Source: Bacteroidales bacterium (lineage in GTDB: Bacteria > Bacteroidota > Bacteroidia > Bacteroidales > UBA932). Taken from it: a DNA stretch of 64,000 nucleotides. Position numbers and translations under genes: made by a program. The stretch is from the NCBI GenBank assembly GCA_017447265.1, contig JAFSOA010000001.1, positions 248,001-312,000 of the forward strand, in the 5' to 3' direction. Of the stretch, positions 52,237 to 59,222 are shown piece after piece; position 1 is the first letter of the stretch; each line of letters opens with the position of its first letter. Below the pieces are notes generated by a model, which saw only the letters and a program-made list of their open reading frames with translations, had not been told where the DNA came from and searched no databases.

Positions 52237-52260
52237 GCTTGGCTTGAGTTTTTTTATGCG

Positions 52261-52367
52261 CTGGAGCGCATCCGTTTGACCTATAGCTATTTACGCAGGA
52301 TTGCCCTCCCCGTCCAGGGGAGGGCAATATCTTGGATAAAGCAGATTTTCAGTGAATTAGCCTCCAG
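52261..52367. repeat. Family 2 palindromic element, copy A (107 bp)
   Basis: Outer motifs CTGGAG (52261-52266) and CTCCAG (52362-52367). The central hairpin ATTGCCCTCCCC (52300-52311) pairs with 52317-52328 around loop GTCCA. Both spacers are 33 nt. Its last 11 bases overlap the 3' end of the RAYT gene on the opposite strand, so the stop codon of the transposase lies inside its presumed target. Copy B is the close relative, in reverse orientation. Confidence 0.85.
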
Positions 52368-53283
52368 TCGGCAAGAGGTGGAGATATTTCTCGAGTTGCC
52401 GACGGCTAGCGCCGGTCCGGATACCCAATGGATCCAGCAGCTCGCGCCGATCTGGCTCGGGCAGGCGAAGCAGTTCATCGATACATTCGATCCGGCCGGA
52501 TTTCAACAAGAAGGATGTCATTTTCTGATAGATCCTGTCGGATCGTCCTACAAAGTCTTCTTTGATGGTATACTCACTCCCGGTGGTCGTGTTGACGGCC
52601 AAGACAAATTCCTTGTAACTACCGTACCGGTAGATCAGGTCGGCGTAGTCGACACAATTGTAGCTGTGGATGATATAGTCTGTCAGTTGTAGCTGCTCTT
52701 CGGGCCGCAAAGGCTTGGTGATTCGTTTCAGTTGTGCATAGTTGAGCGGTCTGTCTTCCCGGCGTGAAATTTTGACTTCATCAATGGCCCGTCGCATCGG
52801 CGCACGCGCTTGGTCGAGCCGGACGGGTTGGGAGAAAGGGTAATGGTTGTCTGCATAGGCCAGGAAGTTCCAATGTGACTGCTCGGCCCGATTGCACATC
52901 AGCCGTTCTACCGGATTGTTGTAGAGATAGACGATGGCATTGCGAATATCCTTATCGGAAATTTTCGATGTGATGCCGTAAGGCGAGCAGAAGAATGCGC
53001 CTTTCTTTCCATACCAGTCGTTGTACATCCTGACGAACCAGCTGGTGTAAAGACAGACGAACTGGTCGAGTTCCCGTTTGCTCCGGGCTTCGACCAAAAT
53101 ATGTACATGGTCGACCATCAGGCAGATACCGAGAATACGTACGTTATATCGCCGCGCAGCGACTGCAAAGGTAGTGAAGAACGCCAGACAATCCCGTACC
53201 GAATAAAAAATCAGGAAGCCGCCGATGGTATTTTGATAGATGTGCTGAACTGCACCCGGCCGAAATGAAATCTTTCCCCTCAT
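52357..53283 (-). CDS. REP-associated tyrosine transposase (RAYT, Y1_Tnp)
   Basis: A 308-residue protein with a canonical Y1 transposase domain: VQHIYQNTIGGFLIFYSVRD, then LGICLMVDHVHILVEARSK with the HUH motif (His59/His61). The catalytic Tyr119 is in AIVYLYNNPVERLM, the YxxxNPV form, and SHWNFLAYAD closes the domain. The C-terminal part is helical with a DNA-binding-like end (GASRRQLEKYLHLLP). RAYTs nick and move REP-type hairpins as single-stranded DNA and are usually single-copy, not selfish in the classical sense. Family 2 elements lie at both its ends. It has a -7 box (53312-53305) and a ~17-nt leader. Confidence 0.88.
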   Translation of the reverse strand: MRGKISFRPGAVQHIYQNTIGGFLIFYSVRDCLAFFTTFAVAARRYNVRILGICLMVDHVHILVEARSKRELDQFVCLYTSWFVRMYNDWYGKKGAFFCSPYGITSKISDKDIRNAIVYLYNNPVERLMCNRAEQSHWNFLAYADNHYPFSQPVRLDQARAPMRRAIDEVKISRREDRPLNYAQLKRITKPLRPEEQLQLTDYIIHSYNCVDYADLIYRYGSYKEFVLAVNTTTGSEYTIKEDFVGRSDRIYQKMTSFLLKSGRIECIDELLRLPEPDRRELLDPLGIRTGASRRQLEKYLHLLPTGG

Positions 53284-53304
53284 GTCTCACTCGATTAACT
53301 TTAG

Positions 53305-53312
53305 CAAAGATA
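53305..53312 (-). promoter_or_regulatory. -7 box of the RAYT gene
   Basis: TATCTTTG on the minus strand, 21 nt before the ATG, between the gene and family 2 copy D. Confidence 0.55.
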
Positions 53313-53348
53313 ATACATCAACCCGCCAATTGCCAAATAAATATTTAC

Positions 53349-53455
53349 CTGGAGTTTAAAATACTGATAATCAAGTAAATATACGAAATTGCCCTCCCCT
53401 GCAAGGGGAGGGCTTGTTTGCGTTAACGGCTCAACCACAGTTTGTTAGACTCCAG
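53349..53455. repeat. Family 2 palindromic element, copy D (107 bp)
   Basis: CTGGAG (53349-53354) and CTCCAG (53450-53455) frame the hairpin GCCCTCCCC (53391-53399) / GGGGAGGGC (53405-53413), loop TGCAA. The spacing from CTGGAG to the ATT before the stem is 39 nt, as in the other copies. It lies 66 bp upstream of the RAYT start and 21 bp after the folP stop. Confidence 0.82.
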
Positions 53456-53476
53456 CGGATGCTTTTAACGGCGGCG

Positions 53477-54229
53477 CTACAGATGGGTGCGGATGATATC
53501 GGCGCCCATGGCGGCGGCACGCGCCTCGTATTCGCGGACGAGGCTGCCGCAGCTGTCGGGCGTCAGGCCCCGGGTCTGCCAGATGAAGCGCTTGCGGGAG
53601 ACGCCGACGAGCAGTGGCCGGCGGAACGACTTGAGTTCGTCGAGCCGGTCGAAGAGCGTCTGGTTGTCTTCGTTGCTTTTCGAAAAGCCGAAGCCGGGAT
53701 CGAGGACCCAGTCGGTGACGCCCGCTTCCCTGGCCCGGACCGAAAAATCGCGAAAATACTGTTTTACGCTTTCGACCACGTCGTCGTAGGCATAGGTCCG
53801 GTGCATCGTCGTGAAATCGCCCTGGTGGTGCATCGCTACGTAACGGAGGCCGAGGCGGCCGGCCACAGGCAGCATGGCCTCGTCCCATTCACCGGCAGAG
53901 ATGTCATTGACCCAGAAACGCCCCATGACCTGGTAGGCCATCACCACCACCGAAGCCCGGAAGGTGTCGATCGAGAAAGTGACACCCGGATAGTGGCGCG
54001 CCGCCGTCTCGGCGACGGGTTCCAGCCGCGCCCATTCTTCTTCCGCGTCGACCAGCGTGGCGCCCGGACGGGAAGACACCGGCCCCAGGTCGAGGATGTC
54101 GGCGCCGGCGTCCAGCAGCGCGTCCGCCCGCCGGCGGAAAGCGTCGGTCGACGCCGCCCGCGAAGGCGCGTAGAAAGAGTCCTCGTTGAGGTTGATGATT
54201 CCCATGATTTTCGCTTGTCCGATGCTCAT
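53477..54229 (-). CDS. folP: Dihydropteroate synthase
   Basis: A 250-residue TIM-barrel enzyme of folate synthesis. IMGIINLNEDSFYAPSR (~8-24) holds the pyrophosphate-binding Asn. DAGADILDLGPVSSRPGA (~40-57), SIDTF and NDISAG follow, then VLDPGFGFSKS and LLVGVSRKRFI. The gene is divergent from tmk. A family 2 element lies at its 3' end. In many Bacteroidetes folP is followed by a diadenylate cyclase gene; none is present here. Confidence 0.92.
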   Translation of the reverse strand: MSIGQAKIMGIINLNEDSFYAPSRAASTDAFRRRADALLDAGADILDLGPVSSRPGATLVDAEEEWARLEPVAETAARHYPGVTFSIDTFRASVVVMAYQVMGRFWVNDISAGEWDEAMLPVAGRLGLRYVAMHHQGDFTTMHRTYAYDDVVESVKQYFRDFSVRAREAGVTDWVLDPGFGFSKSNEDNQTLFDRLDELKSFRRPLLVGVSRKRFIWQTRGLTPDSCGSLVREYEARAAAMGADIIRTHL

Positions 54230-54256
54230 CTTTTCGTATCTTTACAGATTGTATTG

Positions 54257-54264
54257 CAAAGATA
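54257..54264 (-). promoter_or_regulatory. -7 box of folP
   Basis: TATCTTTG on the minus strand, 27 nt before the folP ATG. A weaker TATCTTTA at 54237-54244 on the plus strand may serve tmk; the two promoters would overlap. Confidence 0.55.
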
Positions 54265-54271
54265 ATACTTT

Positions 54272-54949
54272 ATGCTGATCGTTCTCGAAGGATTGGACGG
54301 CGCCGGCAAATCGACGCAGCTCAAGATGGTGACATCCTATTTCACTTCGCAGGGCCGAAAGGTGGAATATCTCCACTTCCCGCGCTACGCGGCGCCCGTA
54401 TACGGCGAACTCATCGCCAAGTTCCTGCGGGGTGATTTCGGTGCCATCGACCAGGTGCATCCGCAGCTGGTGGCGCTGCTTTTCGCCGAAGACCGCCGCA
54501 CCGCCGCCGCGGGGATCCGCAGCTGGATGGAGGAAGGACGCGTGGTGATTCTCGACCGTTACGTCTATTCCAACATCGCCTTCCAGTGCGCCAAAATTCC
54601 CGATGAGGCGGAGGCCGCCGCCCTGCGTGACTGGATCTTCGCGCTCGAATACCAGCACAACGACATTCCCCGCCCGACGCTCAATCTCTTCCTCGACGTG
54701 CCCATCTCCTTCGTGGACGCCAAGCTCAAACTCAACCGCAAGGGCGGCGACCGGGCCTATCTGGAGGGGAAATCCGACATCCATGAGGCCGACATCCGTT
54801 TTCAGATGAAAGTCCGTGAGCATTATCTCGACGAGTGCCGCCGCGATCCGCAGTTCATCCGCATCGACTGCAGCGACGCCGAAGGCGGCATGCTGCCGGC
54901 CGCCGACATCTTCCGCCGTATCCGTCACGAAATCGATGCCTGTCTATGA
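54272..54949 (+). CDS. tmk: Thymidylate kinase
   Basis: A 225-residue kinase converting dTMP to dTDP. The P-loop is VLEGLDGAGKSTQLK (~4-18). Further blocks are YLHFPRYAAPVYGELIAKFL, the DR[YH] motif VVILDRYVYSNIAFQCAKIP (~90-109) and LNLFLDVPISF. The lid region is KGGDRAYLEGKSDIHE. It overlaps the next gene by 4 nt (ATGA). Confidence 0.93.
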   Translation: MLIVLEGLDGAGKSTQLKMVTSYFTSQGRKVEYLHFPRYAAPVYGELIAKFLRGDFGAIDQVHPQLVALLFAEDRRTAAAGIRSWMEEGRVVILDRYVYSNIAFQCAKIPDEAEAAALRDWIFALEYQHNDIPRPTLNLFLDVPISFVDAKLKLNRKGGDRAYLEGKSDIHEADIRFQMKVREHYLDECRRDPQFIRIDCSDAEGGMLPAADIFRRIRHEIDACL

Positions 54950-56088
54950 GGTTCCTGCTCGCCCTATTCCGGATTCTTTTCGCCCTGACCTTCATCGTCT
55001 CGGGCGCGCTCAAGCTGGTCGATCCGGTCGGCACGGGACTCATCGTCAAGGAGTACCTCGATTTCATGCACCTGGGTGCGCTTGAACCTGCCGCCATCGG
55101 CCTGGGCATGGCCCTCGCTGTCACCGAGTTTACCATCGGCATCTGCATCCTGGGCGGCCTGCGCATCCGCATCATCGCCTGGGTGACGCTCATCCTGACC
55201 GCAGGCTTTACGCTGCTGACGCTCTACCTGATGCTTTTCAATCCCATCAGCGACTGCGGCTGCTTTGGCGAAGCCATCCACCTGACCAATACCCAGACCT
55301 TCTTGAAGAACGTGGTGCTGCTGGCCCTGGCCATCTTCATCTTCCTGGGCCGCAAACGGGCCACCCGCGTAGCGCCGGCCTGGCTGGAATGGACCTTCGT
55401 GGGAATTTTCGCCGCCCTGGCGCTGGGCGTGTCGGTCCGGGCCCTGGCCACCATTCCGCAGGTCGATTTCACGGCCTACCGCGTGGGCAACAGCCTCGAC
55501 GAACTCGCGCAGGAGAACCAGGCGCGCTACGAGACCACTTTCCTCTATACGAAGGACGGGAAGGTGGAAGAATTCACGCTCGACCAGCTGCCGGATGAAA
55601 GCTGGACCTACCTCGACAGCAAGACGGTGCAGGTGGGCGGCTCCACGAAAATGGCCCAGGTCGATTTCAAACTCGAGCAGATGACGGGGCCGCTGCTGGC
55701 CGTAACGGTCTATTCCCCCGAGGCGCTGGATGCCAAACAGTTGGAACGCATCAACCATTTCCGCTCCGCGGCGCTCCTGCAGGGCCACGAAGTCGTGCTC
55801 TACGGGCCGTCCGGCGACTATGTGACGGCCGACCGCAAATCGCTCATGACGCTCAACCGGAGCAACGGCGGCGCCGTATATTTCAACGACGGCACCATCG
55901 TAGCCAAATGGTCCAACCTCGAACTGCCAGAGGTCGACCTGGCCGCCGTGCTCGACGAGGACCCCGACGTGCTGATTCTCCGGCACCGCATCCGCGAGCA
56001 ACTTTACGTCAGCATCCTGATTGCCGGTGCGCTGGTGCTGATGGCTTTCATGCGCATCATCTGCAAATCGTTCATCATTGTCAAGTAA
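54946..56088 (+). CDS. DoxX/MauE-like redox-associated membrane protein
   Basis: A 380-residue protein. The N-terminal half has four TM helices of DoxX/MauE type (RILFALTFIVSGALKLVDP, then NPISDCGCFGEAIHLTNTQT with the CxCFG motif, ~103-107). Two further helices frame a periplasmic domain at ~190-340. Bacteroidetes have a family of this kind described under the locus name BT_3928. The Cys pair suggests a role in electron transfer to periplasmic thiols. It is translationally coupled to tmk and followed 3 nt later by a GT2 gene. Confidence 0.75.
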   Translation: MRFLLALFRILFALTFIVSGALKLVDPVGTGLIVKEYLDFMHLGALEPAAIGLGMALAVTEFTIGICILGGLRIRIIAWVTLILTAGFTLLTLYLMLFNPISDCGCFGEAIHLTNTQTFLKNVVLLALAIFIFLGRKRATRVAPAWLEWTFVGIFAALALGVSVRALATIPQVDFTAYRVGNSLDELAQENQARYETTFLYTKDGKVEEFTLDQLPDESWTYLDSKTVQVGGSTKMAQVDFKLEQMTGPLLAVTVYSPEALDAKQLERINHFRSAALLQGHEVVLYGPSGDYVTADRKSLMTLNRSNGGAVYFNDGTIVAKWSNLELPEVDLAAVLDEDPDVLILRHRIREQLYVSILIAGALVLMAFMRIICKSFIIVK

Positions 56089-56091
56089 TCC

Positions 56092-57105
56092 ATGGATATA
56101 GCGGTTGTCATACTCAACTGGAACGGTCTGGGCATGCTGCAGACCTACCTGCCGACCCTGATCGCTCGGACCACCTGCCCGGGCGCCTTCATCGTGGTGG
56201 CCGACAATGGCTCGACCGACGGCTCCGTGGCCTGGCTGCAAGCGAACTATCCGGCGGTCCGGACCCTCTGTTTCGACCAAAACTACGGCTTCACGGGCGG
56301 CTACAACCGCGCCCTGCGCGAGATTGACGCCGACTACTACGTGCTGCTTAACTCGGATATCGAGGTCGGCGGGAAGTGGCTCGAGCCGCTGGCGGGCTTC
56401 ATGGAGGAACATCCCGAGGTGGGCATCTGCCAGCCGAAAGTGCTGTCGATAGCCGAGCGCGACCGTTTCGAATACGCCGGGGCCGCAGGCGGTTTCATCG
56501 ACAAGTTCGGCTATCCCTTCTGCCGCGGGCGCATCCTCTCAAATCTGGAGAAAGATACGGGGCAGTACGACGAACCGGTGGAGTGCTTCTGGGCAACCGG
56601 TGCCTGCATGATGGTCCGGAGCGCACTCTACCACCACCTGGGCGGGCTCGACGAGTTGTTCTTCGCCCACATGGAGGAGATTGACTTCTGCTGGCGGGCC
56701 AAGATGCTGGGTTACCAGGTGTGGTGTGTCCCCGCGTCGACGGTCTGGCACGTGGGCGGCGGCACGCTGCCCAACAATTCCCCGCGGAAACTCTATTTCA
56801 ACTACCGCAACAACCTGCTGATGCTCTATAAGAACCTGCCGGAAAGCGTACGGGCGCGGCGCATTTTCGTCCGCATGCTGCTCGACGGGATGTCGGCCTC
56901 CGTCTATCTGGTCACGGGGAAATGGTCGTTCTTCCGCGCAGTCTGGAAGGCGCACCGGGACTACCACCGCCTGCGCCGCGAAGAAGATCCGTCTCCCTTC
57001 GACGAAGAGCGCAACAACATCGGCATCTACTATCGCAGCATCATCTTCCGCTTCTTCCAGTCAGGCAGGAAACTCCGCTGGTCCGACATCGAGCGCGAAC
57101 TCTAG
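56092..57105 (+). CDS. GT2 glycosyltransferase (rhamnosyltransferase-like)
   Basis: A 337-residue GT-A enzyme. IAVVILNWNGLGMLQTYLPT and VVADNGSTDGSVAWLQANYP open it. The metal site is YVLLNSDIEV (DxD-like, ~80-90), with WATGACMMVRSALYHHLGGL and FFAHMEEIDFCWRAKMLGYQ further on. It is the WcaA/RfbN type that decorates O-antigen or exopolysaccharide. It is the last gene of the tmk operon and is followed by a terminator. The substrate is unknown. Confidence 0.86.
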   Translation: MDIAVVILNWNGLGMLQTYLPTLIARTTCPGAFIVVADNGSTDGSVAWLQANYPAVRTLCFDQNYGFTGGYNRALREIDADYYVLLNSDIEVGGKWLEPLAGFMEEHPEVGICQPKVLSIAERDRFEYAGAAGGFIDKFGYPFCRGRILSNLEKDTGQYDEPVECFWATGACMMVRSALYHHLGGLDELFFAHMEEIDFCWRAKMLGYQVWCVPASTVWHVGGGTLPNNSPRKLYFNYRNNLLMLYKNLPESVRARRIFVRMLLDGMSASVYLVTGKWSFFRAVWKAHRDYHRLRREEDPSPFDEERNNIGIYYRSIIFRFFQSGRKLRWSDIEREL

Positions 57106-57380
57106 CGTGACAGAACTATCCTTCGGTGTGCCCAATAAATCGGCCCCAGAGACACTTCTGAGGCCGTTTTATTTTGTCATGCGACAGATTTTTCACTTGC
57201 GCCAAGCTCAACAAGACAATAATTTTGCATAAAAATTACTTCTATTTATGCACCACATTCAATCTGCGGAATATGCTTACTACCCCAATAATAGAATCAT
57301 TTTTATCGGGTGGAGCCAAAATTGATCAAGTAACTCAACATTATATAAGTCTATTGCATCTATTAAATAAAATCATTATT
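57106..57380. other. A/T-rich intergenic segment
   Basis: 275 bp. The first part carries a terminator; the rest is clearly more A/T-rich than the window average (for example CATTATATAAGTCTATTGCA). It contains no gene I can support and leads into an A/T-rich lipoprotein gene. Composition suggests recent acquisition of the segment. Confidence 0.6.
57141..57176 (+). terminator. Rho-independent terminator of the tmk operon
   Basis: CGGCCCCAGA and TCTGAGGCCG form a stem with one mismatch and a 6-nt loop, followed by TTTTATTTT. Confidence 0.75.
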
Positions 57381-57815
57381 ATGAAGAACACACTCACATT
57401 TTTACTGGTTTCTGTTTTGTGCTTTTGCAGCTGCAGCGAGATTCAAGACAATCCTTCTTTGGACAATGGGAATTTTCTTAGAATATTTGTCGCCGAAGAT
57501 GGTATAGAAAGAGTCGCTAAAAATGAATTTACGATCAGTCCTGACGGAGGGACGTTGAAATTGGTTGCCTTCTATCTTGATAATCCCGAAAAGAAAAGGC
57601 TTGACGACCAGGTGCAGATTGGCAGTTCAGCTTCTGAAGGCCATTTTACGGTAACACGAGAGAAAATTTCTGACATGGAGACCTCTTATGTCATTACCGC
57701 TAAAAAGAATTCGACAGGTAAGCGGCAGGCCCTTGGGATTGAACTGCTGGATACCACCGGATTCGCTCCCTATCATTATGGTTTCGCCCGGATCGTCGTC
57801 TCGCAATTGCCATAA
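57381..57815 (+). CDS. Small lipoprotein, A/T-rich, unknown function
   Basis: A 144-residue protein with a lipoprotein-like signal (FLLVSVLCFCSCSEIQDNPS). The mature part seems beta-rich, with FTISPDGGTLKLVAFYLD and HYGFARIVVSQLP. No family is recognised. Base composition and codon use (many A/T-ending codons) differ from all neighbours, so horizontal transfer is likely. The longer in-frame start is not preferred because it lacks a signal. A family 2 element lies 8 bp after the stop. Confidence 0.65.
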   Translation: MKNTLTFLLVSVLCFCSCSEIQDNPSLDNGNFLRIFVAEDGIERVAKNEFTISPDGGTLKLVAFYLDNPEKKRLDDQVQIGSSASEGHFTVTREKISDMETSYVITAKKNSTGKRQALGIELLDTTGFAPYHYGFARIVVSQLP

Positions 57816-57823
57816 TCTTCCGG

Positions 57824-57930
57824 CTGGAGGCTAATTCGCTGAATATCAGAAAAATGCAAAAGATTACCCTCCTCGTCCAGAGGAGGGCAATCTTGCGTAA
57901 ATAACTATATATCAAACGGATGCACTCCAG
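57824..57930. repeat. Family 2 palindromic element, copy B (107 bp)
   Basis: CTGGAG (57824-57829) and CTCCAG (57925-57930) frame the hairpin ATTACCCTCCTC (57863-57874), which pairs with 57880-57891 around loop GTCCA. Compared with copy A, the stem has CCTC/GAGG instead of CCCC/GGGG, a compensating change. Its reverse complement matches copy A closely in the spacer that ends ATTTACGCA[AG]G, and homology extends outside to ATGCG. Confidence 0.85.
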
Positions 57931-57950
57931 CGCATAAAAAGGATCAGCGG

Positions 57951-57986
57951 AAAAACCGGCCGGTTCTCGGAGGAGGACCGGCCGGT
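57951..57986 (-). terminator. Rho-independent terminator of rpsF-rpsR-rplI
   Basis: On the minus strand ACCGGCCGGT occurs twice, 12 nt apart, forming a 10-bp stem (57986-57977 with 57964-57955), followed by TTTTT. Confidence 0.85.
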
Positions 57987-58013
57987 ATCGTCGTGTTTTA
58001 GGTTAAATGAGGT

Positions 58014-58469
58014 TTAGGCCTCTTCAGGGACAACGCTGAACTTGACGGTGGCCTTGATGTCTTTGTAGCATTTCACCACGGCTTCGTATTCGCCGACCTG
58101 TTTGACCAGGGCGTCGCCCACGAGGGTGATGTTCTTGCGGTCCACGTCGAAACCGGCGGCCACGAGGGCGTCAGCGACCTGGATGTTGTTGACCGAACCG
58201 AACACCTTGCCGGTCTCGCTCACTTTGGCGGGGACCTTCACGGTCACCTCGGCGAGCTTGGCGGCGAGGCTCTCGGCAGCGTCGCGGAGCGCCTGCTCCT
58301 TGTGCGCGCGCTGACGCATGTTCTCGGCATGAATCTTCTTGGCGGTCGGGGTAGCCATGATGGCCAGGCCCTGGGGGATCAGCCAGTTTGCGCCGTAACC
58401 ATTCTTCACGGTCACGATGTCGTCCTTGTTACCAAGGTTCTGAATGTCTTGTTTGAGAATGACTTCCAT
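58014..58469 (-). CDS. rplI: 50S ribosomal protein L9
   Basis: A 151-residue protein starting MEVILKQDIQNLGNKDDIVT, with VKNGYGANWLIPQGLA in the rRNA-binding N domain. A long connecting helix (KKIHAENMRQRAHKEQALRD) leads to the C domain (GKVFGSVNNIQVADALV). It is the last gene of the S6-S18-L9 operon, 12 nt after rpsR, and is followed by the terminator. Confidence 0.96.
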   Translation of the reverse strand: MEVILKQDIQNLGNKDDIVTVKNGYGANWLIPQGLAIMATPTAKKIHAENMRQRAHKEQALRDAAESLAAKLAEVTVKVPAKVSETGKVFGSVNNIQVADALVAAGFDVDRKNITLVGDALVKQVGEYEAVVKCYKDIKATVKFSVVPEEA

Positions 58470-58481
58470 GGTGTTTCCTCC

Positions 58482-58748
58482 TTATTTCATCAGGTCGGTT
58501 ACATACGGGAGAAGCGCCAGGTGGCGTGCTCTCTTGACGGCTTGCGAGACTTTCTTCTGGAACTTCAGGGAAGTGCCGGTGATACGGCGGGGAAGGATCT
58601 TGCCCTGCTCGTTGAGAAACTTCTTCAGGAATTCAGCATCCTTGTAGTCAACATATTTGATGCCTGCTTTCTTGAAACGGCAGTATTTCTTCTTCTTGAC
58701 CTCGACATTGACGGGGTTCAGATAGCGGATGTCGTCGTTCTGTGCCAT
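58482..58748 (-). CDS. rpsR: 30S ribosomal protein S18
   Basis: An 88-residue basic protein. [20 protein letters not shown] and [20 protein letters not shown] (the KILPRRITG block) are diagnostic, and [19 protein letters not shown] is the C-terminal helix. The start is the ATG reading [10 protein letters not shown]; a longer frame is a shadow of rpsF. S18 binds S6 in the small subunit. It is 10 nt after rpsF. Confidence 0.96.
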   Translation of the reverse strand: MAQNDDIRYLNPVNVEVKKKKYCRFKKAGIKYVDYKDAEFLKKFLNEQGKILPRRITGTSLKFQKKVSQAVKRARHLALLPYVTDLMK

Positions 58749-58758
58749 AGTCGTATGC

Positions 58759-59139
58759 TTATTCGGCAGCGGGAGCTTCGGCGGGAGCCTCGGCCGGCTG
58801 GGTTGCGCCACTCAGTTTGGCACGACGGCGCTCGGCGTAAGCGATCGCGTGCTTGTCCATCGACACAGTCTGGAAGCGGAGGATCCGCTCGTCGCGTTTG
58901 AACTGGGTCTCAAATTTTGCAATGAACTCCGGTTCTGCCTGGAACTCAATCAGGGTGTAGAAGCCGGTAGTTTTCTTCTGGATCGGGTAGGCGAGTTTCT
59001 TCAGGCCCCAATCCTCCTGGCACACGATCTTGCCGCCGTTGTCGGTGATCAGACCGGTGTACTTGGCAACCGCTTCCTTCATCTGGACATCAGACAAAAC
59101 GGGAGTTGCAATGAAAACGGTTTCGTACTGTTTTAACAT
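58759..59139 (-). CDS. rpsF: 30S ribosomal protein S6
   Basis: A 126-residue protein: [20 protein letters not shown], then [20 protein letters not shown] and [15 protein letters not shown] are S6 blocks. It has an Ala/Glu/Pro tail ([11 protein letters not shown]) longer than in E. coli. First gene of the rpsF-rpsR-rplI operon; a -7 box and a leader hairpin precede it. Confidence 0.95.
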   Translation of the reverse strand: MLKQYETVFIATPVLSDVQMKEAVAKYTGLITDNGGKIVCQEDWGLKKLAYPIQKKTTGFYTLIEFQAEPEFIAKFETQFKRDERILRFQTVSMDKHAIAYAERRRAKLSGATQPAEAPAEAPAAE

Positions 59140-59163
59140 TTCAGTGGATTAATGGTTAAATAA

Positions 59164-59190
59164 AGCCCTTCGGGATTTTCCCAAAGGGCT
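59164..59190 (-). promoter_or_regulatory. Leader hairpin of the S6-S18-L9 operon
   Basis: On the minus strand AGCCCTT (59190-59184) pairs with AAGGGCT (59170-59164), with inner GGGA/TCCC pairing and a CCGA segment in the descending strand. In many bacteria the rpsF leader folds into a hairpin with an unpaired CCG that binds S6:S18. The match is suggestive only. The expected start site falls inside the outer stem. Confidence 0.45.
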
Positions 59191-59191
59191 G

Positions 59192-59199
59192 CAAAGATA
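59192..59199 (-). promoter_or_regulatory. -7 box of rpsF-rpsR-rplI
   Basis: TATCTTTG on the minus strand; implied leader ~48 nt. Confidence 0.62.
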
Positions 59200-59222
59200 G
59201 ATATAATTTTCTATTCCACAAA

